DNA of 64,000 nt, taken from NCBI GenBank assembly GCA_025210805.1, contig JAOAQX010000005.1:124001-188000 (forward strand). The letters run 5' to 3'. The notes under the pieces are model-generated. The model had not been told where the DNA came from, searched no databases, and worked only from the letters and a program-made list of their open reading frames with translations. This document shows, one piece after another, positions 51,323 through 59,299 of this stretch. The position numbers and the translations under genes were made by a program. This DNA comes from Flavobacteriales bacterium (GTDB lineage Bacteria > Bacteroidota > Bacteroidia > Flavobacteriales > CAJXXR01). Position 1 is the first letter of the stretch, and each line of letters opens with the position of its first letter.

Positions 51323-52297
51323 ATGAAGAGATTATTTACTTTATGTTTTTTTGCATTCTTTGCAATACAATCTTACGCTCAATGTTTAAGTTCTGTAAGC
51401 CATTCAAATGTAGGTTCAACCTATACTTTTGAAATGCAATTTTCTGGAAATATTGATAGCTCACTATTTGCTAATTCTACATTTAGCTGGACACTTGATG
51501 GTGTGGCAATTACTCAAAATCCTTACTTAACGTATAGCACAACACTATCACCTGGAACATATACCATTTGTGCAAGTTTTGTGAACGCAAATTGTAATAA
51601 TACACAATGTGTAACCATTACTGTTCCTACAACAAATCCTGGAGGTGGATCGGGTTCTGGTGGATCGTTAGATTCTACCATCCAAATTGGAAATGTTACT
51701 ATAGGTGCTTGGGTTTTAGGTCAGCTAGATAGTATAGCATTAGATTCTACAATTCTGAGTCAATTAACAAACTGGCAGTTTGCTAGTTGGAATGATTCTC
51801 TATTAGATCTCATTTTTGGCGGTACAAATATAGTCTTTGACTCAAATGATTTGGTTCCCGGTGATTCAAGTATCCTTGTGGATCTTTCAGGTACATTAGA
51901 TTCTAATATAATCGCTGTTTTAAACAGTAATGGATTTGGGGTAATTTCCTTGACAGATTTTCAAAATCTATGGAATACTTACTTAAATACTCTGGCTCCT
52001 GGAGCATTTCCATCAGTACAAGATTTTATAAATTCTTTTAATTCTCAAGTTTCACTAAGAGTATCAAATCAGCTATCGATAGAGGAAGTGAATGTCCTTA
52101 ATAATGCATTTTTTGACACAAAATCAAATACGTTGTACCTTGGAACCGATGCTTTAAAAAGTGTATCTGTGTATAGTTTTGATGGAAGGTTAATAGATGC
52201 CCAACGAATAAATGGGAATCAAGTAGGTCTAAATATTGACCATGGAGTGTTTGTTTTACGTTTTGATAATAATCAAAGTATGAAAATTATCAAATAA
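51323..52297 (+). CDS. Secreted protein with probable type IX sorting tail
   Basis: Protein of 324 residues with a signal peptide ending IQSYAQ. Residues about 20-100 look like an Ig/PKD-type domain (STYTFEMQFSGNID ... GTYTICASFVNANCNN) with paired Cys. A Gly/Ser linker (PGGGSGSGGSLDS) follows, then a middle domain with repeated LDS motifs. The last 70 residues (FFDTKSNTLYLGTDALKSV, SVYSFDGRLIDAQRI, VGLNIDHGVFVLRF, MKIIK) match the pattern of the T9SS type A sorting domain, although the usual PNP motif is missing. The function is unknown. Confidence 0.7.
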   Translation: MKRLFTLCFFAFFAIQSYAQCLSSVSHSNVGSTYTFEMQFSGNIDSSLFANSTFSWTLDGVAITQNPYLTYSTTLSPGTYTICASFVNANCNNTQCVTITVPTTNPGGGSGSGGSLDSTIQIGNVTIGAWVLGQLDSIALDSTILSQLTNWQFASWNDSLLDLIFGGTNIVFDSNDLVPGDSSILVDLSGTLDSNIIAVLNSNGFGVISLTDFQNLWNTYLNTLAPGAFPSVQDFINSFNSQVSLRVSNQLSIEEVNVLNNAFFDTKSNTLYLGTDALKSVSVYSFDGRLIDAQRINGNQVGLNIDHGVFVLRFDNNQSMKIIK

Positions 52298-52404
52298 TAC
52301 CATTTATGTTGTTAATTTACTCACTGGTTTAATGCCGATACATCGCTAAAAAATAGCTATGAATGCAGTGAAATAAGTGAGTGATGTAATCAAGTAATCG
52401 GTAT
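52297..52404. repeat. Family B repeat, complete copy, inverted
   Basis: A 108-bp element starting ATACCATTTATGTTGTTAAT, overlapping the last base of the upstream stop codon, and ending AATCGGTAT. It is the reverse complement counterpart of 37569-37673 and shares GCCGATACAT, AATGCAGTGAAATAAGTG and AAGTAATCGGTAT with 30692-30874. Confidence 0.75.
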
Positions 52405-52443
52405 AATACTTGATATAATTTATTCATCAATAAACACAGTTGG

Positions 52444-52475
52444 AGGCTATTCAATATTTGAATAGCCTTTTTGTT
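52444..52475 (+). terminator. Terminator downstream of the secreted protein gene
   Basis: AGGCTATTCA and TGAATAGCCT form a 10-bp stem around a short loop, followed by TTTTTGTTTT. Confidence 0.85.
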
Positions 52476-52524
52476 TTCGAAACAATTTTTGACTCTATTG
52501 CATTCCAAAGAAATTGTATCAATT

Positions 52525-52980
52525 CTGTCAGTTCGAGTGATTTCTTTGGAGAGCAACGGAAGAAAATTTGTATCGAGAACTTTTTTGATTATCGTATGCC
52601 ATTCTCGATACAATTTTTGATTCCATTGTATTCCATCAAAAACCACTCGAATTGACAAGGCTTACTATGTCAGTTCGAGTGAATTTTCTGTAGGGCAACG
52701 GAAGAAAATTTGTATCAATTCTGTCAGTTCGAGTGAATTTTCTGTAGGGCAACGGAAGGAAATTTATATCGAGAACTTTTTTGATTATCGTATGCCATTC
52801 TCGATACAATTTTTGATTCCATTGCATTTCATCAAAAACCACTCGAATTGACAAGGCTTACAATTTGTATCGAGAACTTTTTTGATTATCGTATGCTATT
52901 CTCGATACAATTTTTGATTCCATTGTATTCTATCAAAAACCACTCGAATTGACAAGGCTTACAATATGTATCGAGAACAT
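52525..52980. repeat. Cluster of family A nested-hairpin repeats
   Basis: Two complete copies (52525-52657 and 52722-52853), one 5' half (52668-52721) and one 3' half (52861-52954) lie almost head to tail. A complete copy begins TGTCAGTTCGAGTG, continues GGCAACGGAAG or AGCAACGGAAG and TTTGTATCGAGAAC, turns through TTTTTTGATTATCGTATG, and returns as ATTCTCGATACAATTTTTG and CACTCGAATTGACA. Both the outer ends and the inner TGTATCGAGAA/TTCTCGATACA pair, so each copy can fold into one long hairpin of about 130 bases. There are no credible genes. Confidence 0.85.
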
Positions 52981-52995
52981 CGAGAACATCAAGCA

Positions 52996-53025
52996 CAAAA
53001 AAAGTCACCCAAAATGAGTGACTTT
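52996..53025 (-). terminator. Terminator of purL
   Basis: On the minus strand, AAAGTCAC and GTGACTTT form an 8-bp stem followed by TTTTTTT. It lies 25 bases after the purL stop. Confidence 0.85.
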
Positions 53026-53049
53026 AATAGAGTATTTAAAAGTGAATTA

Positions 53050-56000
53050 TTACTTTTTAGCAATCCAATCATGAGCGTTTTCAAAGGCTCTAATCCAAGG
53101 TGAAACCTCGTCAGTTGCATTTGGATAATGTGCCCAGTTCCATGGGAAGATCGAACGTTCTAAATGTGGCATCATTGCCAATATTCTACCATCTTTGGAG
53201 GCTACTGCCATCGCATTTTCTTCAGAACCATTTGGGTTTGCAGGATAAGTAGAATAAGTATAATTGGAAACTATATTTATTTCCTCTTTATTATCAAACA
53301 CAAATTTACCTTCACCGTGTGCTACCCAAATTCCCATAGAAGTTCCTTCAAGGGAAGAAAGCATCACTGAGTTATTTTCAGGAATATCTACGGATACAAA
53401 TCCCGATTCAAATTTGTGTGAATCATTATGGTGCATTTTTGGATGATTTTCCATTTCTGGATACACCAAATCGAGTTCCATAAATAACTGACAACCATTA
53501 CAAACTCCTAAACTAAGTGTGTCTTCTCTTTTTACGAAGTTTTCTAAAGCTTTTTTAGCATTTTCGTTGTATTTAAACACACCAGCCCATCCTTTTGCAG
53601 AACCTAAAACATCGGAATTTGAGAATCCTCCAACAGCCGCAATAAAATGGACATCCGATAAATCTTCTCTACCCGACATCAAGTCTGTGGTATGGATATC
53701 CTTTACCTCAAACCCTGCTAAATGCATAGCATGAGCCATTTCTCTTTCTGAGTTCGATCCTTTTTCTCGGATAATCGCCGCTTTGATTTTCTTTTTACCT
53801 GCTAGTTCTGGAAGTTTTCCATCAAAACCAGTTGGGAGATTGAATTTCAATTCATGATTTTTATAGTTCTCAAAACGTTCTTTGGCTTTTTCTTCACCAC
53901 TTTGTTTTCTATCTAATAGATAAGAAGTTTTGAACCAAATATCACGGTATTTGTTTACATCAAAATTATAGAGATTCCCTTGAAAATTTACATTGATTTT
54001 TGCTTCTTCATTGGAGTTTCCTAAGTTGATAAAATCAATTCCCGCTTGTTTTGCTTTTTCTTCAAAGGTATAAAGATCTTCTATTTGTAATAAAATTCCT
54101 GCATTTTCTGCAAAGAGAATTTTCATTAAATCTTCTTCTTTTATGGTAGAAAGATCAATATTCAATCCTCTTCCATTTTGTGGGAAACACATTTCTAGTA
54201 ATGCAGTGATCATTCCACCTGCAGAAATATCGTGTCCTGCCAAGATAATTTGGTCATCTACCAAGTCTTGGATAAAGTTGAAGGCGTTTTTAAAATAGCT
54301 TGCATCTTGAATCGTTGGCGTTCCTTTCCCAATAGTATTTAGAGTTTGGGCAAAAGAAGAACCCCCAAGTTTAAAAGTATCTTTTGAGAAATCGATATAG
54401 ATCAAATGATCGTTTTGACTCGGTTTAAGGTTTGGAGTAACCACTTTTTTGATATCTGTACAGTTCCCAATTCCTGAAATGATTACCGTACCTGGAGAAT
54501 AGACTTTTTCGTCGGCATATTTTTGTGTCATTGAAAGAGAATCTTTTCCTGTTGGAATATTTATTCCCAACTGACAAGCAAAATCCGACACACCTTCTAC
54601 AGCATTGTATAATCGGGCATTTTCCCCTTCGTTTTTGGCAGGCCACATCCAGTTTGCAGAAAGCGAAACACCTTTTAAACCATCTTTTATGGGAGCCCAA
54701 ACGATATTGGTTAAAGCTTCGGCAATGGAATTTCGAGATCCTGCTACAGGATCAATCAAAGCACTAATAGGTGCATGACCGATAGAAGTGGCAATTCCAG
54801 CTTTTCCTTCATAATCTTGTGTCATAACCCCTACATTACTCAATGGAATATGCAGTTCACCTACATTCTGTTGTTGAGCAACACGTCCGCTTACACAACG
54901 ATCTACTTTGTTGGTAAGCCAATCTTTACACGCTACGGCTTCTAGTTGTAAAACATTAGAAATGTGCGCTTCAAGGTTTTCTAATTGATAATCTAATTCT
55001 TTAAAGTTCGCTTTTTCTTCTTGATCTTCAAGAATGGTTTTTGGAGAATTTCCAAAGAAATCTTCTAAACCTAATTCAATAGGTGCCTCTCCATTTTCTG
55101 AAGAAACTACAGAGAATCGGTGATCATCTGTAATTTCACCAACCACATAGAAAGGAGCTCGCTCTCTTTCCGATATTTTTCTCATTTGCTCAACATCTTC
55201 GGCTTTTAGGATCAGTCCCATTCTTTCTTGAGATTCGTTTCCGATAATCTCTTTTGCCGATAGTGTTTTATCTCCCACAGGGAGTTTTGCTAAGTCAATT
55301 TTTCCACCAGTTTCTTCCACTAATTCCGAAAGACAGTTCAAATGTCCTCCAGCACCATGATCGTGAATAGAAACAATAGGGTTTTCAGCACATTCAGACA
55401 TGGTACGAATGGCATTGGCTACCCTTTTTTGCATTTCTGGGTTGGATCTTTGGATGGCGTTGAGTTCTATTTGCCCTGCAAATTCTCCTGTATCTACAGA
55501 GGAAACAGCAGATCCACCCATTCCGATACGGTAGTTATCACCACCCATCACTACTATTTTGTCTCCTTTTTCGGGAGTTTCTTTTAAGGCATCTTTCTTT
55601 TTAGCGATTCCTATTCCACCTGCAAGCATGATTACTTTATCAAAACCGAATTTCTTTCCTTCTTCGTGTTCAAAGGTTAGTACAGAACCGGCGATAAGTG
55701 GCTGTCCGAATTTGTTTCCAAAATCTGAAGCTCCGTTAGAAGCTTTTACTAAAATATCCAAAGGTGTTTGGTAAAGCCAAGGTCTGGCATCCATTCCACC
55801 CGAAAGATCACGACCATTTTCTAGTCTTGGATAAGAAGTCATATATACGGCTGTACCTGCCAAAGGAATACTTCCTTTTCCACCTGCCATACGGTCTCTG
55901 ATTTCTCCTCCAGAACCTGTGGCAGCACCATTAAAGGGTTCAACAGTAGTAGGGAAATTATGCGTTTCGGCTTTTAGAGAAAGTACCGAATCATAGTCTG

Positions 56001-56703
56001 TTTTTTGATAAAAATCTGCTTTGTCACCTGTTTTTGGGGCAAATTGTGTTACTTCCATTCCTTCAACGAAGGCCACATTGTCTTTATAAGCAGAAACCAA
56101 ATTATCGGGTGTTTCTTTGGAGGTTTTTCTAATCATAGAAAAAAGCGTGCTTTCTTGCTCTTTTCCATCAATAATAAAAGTACCATTGAAAATCTTATGA
56201 CGACAGTGTTCTGAGTTGATTTGCGAATATCCAAAAACTTCAGAATCTGTCAGTTTTCGTCCTATTTTTTGAGAAACGCTTTCCAAATAAGTTATTTCTT
56301 CCTCAGAAAGAGCCAATCCTTCTTGTTCATTATAAGCTGCTAAATCTTCGATTTCTAAGATTTTTTCTACAGCAATATCAATATCAAATAATTCTTGATT
56401 GAGTTCAGAAAATTTGACTTGCAACATGGGATCAAAATCCATACCTTCCGTAAAAGGAAGATAAATTTCCATTCTTTCGATTCCCGAAATACCCATATTT
56501 TGAGTGATTTCCACAGCATTGGTGCTCCATGGCGAAATCATCTCTTTTCTAGGTCCCAAATAGCTTCCCGTGAGCGATTTTTGGTTCAAAAACTCAGCAT
56601 TTCCTAAGAGCCAAACGAGTTTTTCAATCGTTTCCTTCGTAAGGGATTGGGCACTTTGAAGTGCATAAATTTCTTGAGATTTTCCTTTAAAAAATGACAG
56701 CAT
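53050..56703 (-). CDS. purL: Phosphoribosylformylglycinamidine synthase (large, single-chain)
   Basis: Purine biosynthesis enzyme converting FGAR, ATP and glutamine to FGAM. The chain of 1217 residues carries all functions. The N-terminal PurS-like domain covers about 1-140. The linker domain with LTDSEVFGYSQINSEHCRHKIF follows. Two AIRS-type ATP-binding domains lie at about 215-990, with SLKAETHNFPTTVEPFNGAATG and ISAGGMITALLE. The C-terminal glutaminase covers about 1000-1217, with nucleophile C1068 in GVCNGCQLF and H1180/E1182 in PHLERSIFPWNW. This is the gammaproteobacterial/eukaryotic long form rather than the split PurLQS. It is a monocistronic unit. Confidence 0.95.
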   Translation of the reverse strand: MLSFFKGKSQEIYALQSAQSLTKETIEKLVWLLGNAEFLNQKSLTGSYLGPRKEMISPWSTNAVEITQNMGISGIERMEIYLPFTEGMDFDPMLQVKFSELNQELFDIDIAVEKILEIEDLAAYNEQEGLALSEEEITYLESVSQKIGRKLTDSEVFGYSQINSEHCRHKIFNGTFIIDGKEQESTLFSMIRKTSKETPDNLVSAYKDNVAFVEGMEVTQFAPKTGDKADFYQKTDYDSVLSLKAETHNFPTTVEPFNGAATGSGGEIRDRMAGGKGSIPLAGTAVYMTSYPRLENGRDLSGGMDARPWLYQTPLDILVKASNGASDFGNKFGQPLIAGSVLTFEHEEGKKFGFDKVIMLAGGIGIAKKKDALKETPEKGDKIVVMGGDNYRIGMGGSAVSSVDTGEFAGQIELNAIQRSNPEMQKRVANAIRTMSECAENPIVSIHDHGAGGHLNCLSELVEETGGKIDLAKLPVGDKTLSAKEIIGNESQERMGLILKAEDVEQMRKISERERAPFYVVGEITDDHRFSVVSSENGEAPIELGLEDFFGNSPKTILEDQEEKANFKELDYQLENLEAHISNVLQLEAVACKDWLTNKVDRCVSGRVAQQQNVGELHIPLSNVGVMTQDYEGKAGIATSIGHAPISALIDPVAGSRNSIAEALTNIVWAPIKDGLKGVSLSANWMWPAKNEGENARLYNAVEGVSDFACQLGINIPTGKDSLSMTQKYADEKVYSPGTVIISGIGNCTDIKKVVTPNLKPSQNDHLIYIDFSKDTFKLGGSSFAQTLNTIGKGTPTIQDASYFKNAFNFIQDLVDDQIILAGHDISAGGMITALLEMCFPQNGRGLNIDLSTIKEEDLMKILFAENAGILLQIEDLYTFEEKAKQAGIDFINLGNSNEEAKINVNFQGNLYNFDVNKYRDIWFKTSYLLDRKQSGEEKAKERFENYKNHELKFNLPTGFDGKLPELAGKKKIKAAIIREKGSNSEREMAHAMHLAGFEVKDIHTTDLMSGREDLSDVHFIAAVGGFSNSDVLGSAKGWAGVFKYNENAKKALENFVKREDTLSLGVCNGCQLFMELDLVYPEMENHPKMHHNDSHKFESGFVSVDIPENNSVMLSSLEGTSMGIWVAHGEGKFVFDNKEEINIVSNYTYSTYPANPNGSEENAMAVASKDGRILAMMPHLERSIFPWNWAHYPNATDEVSPWIRAFENAHDWIAKK

Positions 56704-56995
56704 AGGTTCTAAAATTTTATAGCCAGGTTCTTAAACGACAAATTTAATCTAATTTGTGCAGACCATGGCATAGGTCTTTACTGAATTATCATGGCGTTTC
56801 TTGGAATAATATTTAAATAAGGATATGGGCAGAGAATCTTTTTCTTTTTTTAAGAGGATATTTCTCATTCTATTTTATTATTTTAGCTCTTGAATACCAT
56901 TTATATAAAGAACCATCTTAGATTCTCAAAATTGATTAAACTTTTGGATATTTAATTTGGTTATTTCAAGAATATCAAAGACATAAATAAAATCT

Positions 56996-57583
56996 ATGAA
57001 GAATATATTTAAGCTAATACTCATTCTTTTTGTGGGAATGTTAGATACATACGCTCAGAATGGCTATCCAGCAAAAAAATCGGTTACATTTGGGATAGAT
57101 GTAGCAGTAGGAGCAGCAGGTGTTAGAGGTGTAGCAAGTTTAAAACCTAAAGTCGGAATCTTATCAGGTATTACGATAAAAGGTGCTTTAAAACAGAAAG
57201 TGTATCTAAAGTCAGGACTCAATTTGGCTTTTCAAGGATTTGGTGACAATGTTAATGGTGTCAATGCCAATATTAATTTTGGGTATTTCCAAGTTCCTGT
57301 TATGATTCAGTATTATTTAACACGGTCTGTTTATCTTGAGTTGGGTCCACAAGTAGGGTATCTTCTTTTTGCAGAAATAGGAGCAAAGGACTACGATAGT
57401 CAAGATATCTCAGAGTTATTTGATAAATTGGATATCTCTGGAAACGCAGGTGTTGGAATAAAACTGGATCATGAATATAATTTATTTGTGCGTTATTCTT
57501 ATGGTTTTTCAAAGGTGAATAAATATGGAAATGGCCATTTGCAAAATTATTTTATCATGCTGGGGTTGACTCTTGATTTTTAG
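56996..57583 (+). CDS. Small outer-membrane beta-barrel protein
   Basis: Protein of 195 residues with a signal peptide ending TYAQ. It then has about eight alternating strands (VTFGIDVAVGAAGVRGVASL, QKVYLKSGLNLAFQGF, NINFGYFQVPVMIQYYL, VYLELGPQVGYLLFAEIG, NAGVGIKLDHEYNLFVRYSYGFSKV) and a C-terminus MLGLTLDF with terminal Phe. The FQVPVMIQYYL...LGPQVGYLL pattern is that of the PorT-like/OmpW-like beta-barrel family (outer membrane protein beta-barrel domain). Specific function is unknown. It stands alone, divergent from purL by about 290 bp in which no other gene is seen. Confidence 0.8.
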   Translation: MKNIFKLILILFVGMLDTYAQNGYPAKKSVTFGIDVAVGAAGVRGVASLKPKVGILSGITIKGALKQKVYLKSGLNLAFQGFGDNVNGVNANINFGYFQVPVMIQYYLTRSVYLELGPQVGYLLFAEIGAKDYDSQDISELFDKLDISGNAGVGIKLDHEYNLFVRYSYGFSKVNKYGNGHLQNYFIMLGLTLDF

Positions 57584-57585
57584 TT

Positions 57586-57700
57586 TTACCGTTTCTTGTA
57601 TTAGTTTACTCATGGACATCAAGCAAAACAAAGTGAGTAAGCTAATTTCGTTTGCAATTGGATAACACAACGCAAACACCCCGAAAAAGAAACTATAAAA
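57586..57700. repeat. Family B repeat, diverged copy
   Basis: TTACCGTTTCTTGTATTAGTTTACTCAT begins right after the upstream stop codon, followed by GTGAGTAAGCTAA and AACACCCCGAAAAAGAAACT. This matches the start and the internal part of the family B copies at 30.7 kb. The right end is not clear. Confidence 0.45.
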
Positions 57701-57812
57701 AGAAAAGTAATTCGATTATGAAACAGTATGCAATATCCCCCTTCTCCCTTTCGAAGTGGGATTAAATTGCAGCGCTTGTCCTTATTTTTTCGTGAGTAGC
57801 CTTAATACAAAA

Positions 57813-58220
57813 CTATTCCCACTCCTTCCCAGTACGATAAACAGTCCCTTTAAAAAGTGCAACGGTTTCTTCTTTTTCATTTTGGATGATAATTTCGTAG
57901 ATACCAATGCGTTTTGTGAGGTTTTTTTGGAGGGCTTTTGCCGTAATTTTTTCTTGTGGCTTAATAGGTTTAGTATGAGAGATGGAGGTTTCAATAGAAA
58001 CAGATTGGATCCCATGACCATTAGCAGCAAAAGCCAAGCAACTATCGGCAAGGGCATAAGAAATTCCGCCATGTATGATTCCAAAACCGTTGGTCATTTC
58101 TTGACGGGTGGTCATACTAAGTTTTGCAAAACCAGGTTTTATCTCTTCCACTTGGATGCCCAGCCATTGGCTAAAAGCATCGTTTTCCATCATTTTATTT
58201 ACAATTTCTGTTGCTGTCAT
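57813..58220 (-). CDS. PaaI family hotdog thioesterase
   Basis: Acyl-CoA thioesterase of the hotdog fold, 135 residues. It has the family's central motif NGFGIIHGGISYALADSCLAFAAN, in which N, H-G-G and the Asp of ALAD form the active site, preceded by the LGIQVEEIKPGFAKLSM strand. It ends with VALFKGTVYRTGK. PaaI-type enzymes release CoA from aryl- or acyl-CoA, often as part of phenylacetate breakdown, but no paa genes are near. A hypothetical substrate cannot be given. The gene is on the minus strand, 63 bp after the FkbM methyltransferase. Confidence 0.9.
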   Translation of the reverse strand: MTATEIVNKMMENDAFSQWLGIQVEEIKPGFAKLSMTTRQEMTNGFGIIHGGISYALADSCLAFAANGHGIQSVSIETSISHTKPIKPQEKITAKALQKNLTKRIGIYEIIIQNEKEETVALFKGTVYRTGKEWE

Positions 58221-58283
58221 GTCATCGATTTCAGCTAAGGTAGGAAAAACTTTAGGTTTGTGTGTTTTCTGAAGAGAAATGGT

Positions 58284-59132
58284 TTATTTACTCAAAGCAA
58301 AAATATTGATGGTCCCCATTTTAGGAATTTGCTTTTCTATTTGTTGAATGTTTTCGAATTTCTTTTTGAGATTGCTAGAATGAAATTCATATCCAAAGTT
58401 TTGAAGAAAAGTTAATAGCTCTTCTACGGAAGTATGATGCTCTTCTAGAATATATGGACAGAGTTCCAAAAATATTTTTGGTTTCCAATTTTCTAGAGTT
58501 TTTTGAGCGCCCCAAAGAACTTGTTTTTCATAACCATCCACATCAATTTTGATAAAGTTTAATTGTTTTAGTTGTTCTTTTTCCACAAATTGATCGATAC
58601 TCATGGAGATAGCTTTTGAAGTGGGAGTTATCACTCCTTGATGTTTTTCGTGTCTTTCAATTTTGTTTTCCATATTCCATGAGGCATACACTTCTTTTGG
58701 TGTCTCCATAGAAAAATCTTGAATGAAAGCTTGAATTGGAACTATTTTCGATTTTAAATGTGGATTATTATCGATATTTTTTTGCAGTTTTTTAAAAATA
58801 TGTTCACTAGGTTCAAAAGCGTATATTTTACCTTGTCCGTTAAGGTTTTTAGAAAGAGGTAAGGCATAAGAACCCATATTGGCACCAATATCCAAAATGA
58901 CATCTGTAGGCTTGATGTTTTTTTTAGATTGATTGATACTTTCTTTATCAAAAGAACCCATAAAATAGATCATAAAATCAATTACCTCGTTGAGGTCTAG
59001 TGTCCACTTAATTCCTTGTCGTTTGCAGCTAAGGTGGTAAGGTGTTTTAGAGAAAAAACGCCCAATTTTTACAATAAAAAATTGGGTGAACGCCACAATT
59101 CGAAAATTGGTTTTTGTAGAAAACTTAATCAT
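58284..59132 (-). CDS. FkbM family methyltransferase
   Basis: SAM-dependent methyltransferase of 282 residues. The N-terminal 75 residues are basic and precede the SAM motif VILDIGANMGSYALPLS, followed by IYAFEPSEHIFKKLQKNI, SMSIDQFVEKEQLKQLNFIKIDVDGYEKQVLWGAQKTL and PKIFLELCPYIL, which are the FkbM hallmarks. The family methylates hydroxyls of polysaccharides, lipids or secondary metabolites. There is no glycan cluster here, so the target is unknown. A family B repeat lies upstream. Confidence 0.88.
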   Translation of the reverse strand: MIKFSTKTNFRIVAFTQFFIVKIGRFFSKTPYHLSCKRQGIKWTLDLNEVIDFMIYFMGSFDKESINQSKKNIKPTDVILDIGANMGSYALPLSKNLNGQGKIYAFEPSEHIFKKLQKNIDNNPHLKSKIVPIQAFIQDFSMETPKEVYASWNMENKIERHEKHQGVITPTSKAISMSIDQFVEKEQLKQLNFIKIDVDGYEKQVLWGAQKTLENWKPKIFLELCPYILEEHHTSVEELLTFLQNFGYEFHSSNLKKKFENIQQIEKQIPKMGTINIFALSK

Positions 59133-59143
59133 AAATGCACTTT

Positions 59144-59239
59144 ATACCGTTTCAGGTGTTAGTTACCGATGCGCTTTCTATCAATAACCTATTGAAATTC
59201 GATAAACAATGTGAGGCTAATGTGATAAGCAATCGATAT
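59144..59239. repeat. Family B repeat, diverged copy
   Basis: Starts ATACCGTTTCAGGTGTTAGT, continues TACCGATGCG and ends AAGCAATCGATAT. The general layout matches the 108-bp copy at 52297-52404, with the ends diverged. Confidence 0.5.
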
Positions 59240-59299
59240 GATGCACTAATAGTCTGAAGAAAAAGTAAAACCTTTCAAAGACAAAGTTATATATCTTCA

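Noticed and set aside
52329-52854. Minus-strand ORFs of 109 and 72 codons sharing an identical start
   Set aside because: They are translations of the family A repeat hairpins; the repeated protein sequence simply mirrors the DNA repeats and also runs through a terminator.
57756-58238. Plus-strand ORF of 160 codons opposite the thioesterase gene
   Set aside because: The minus-strand frame encodes a complete PaaI-type hotdog protein with its HGG motif; the plus frame is a shadow.
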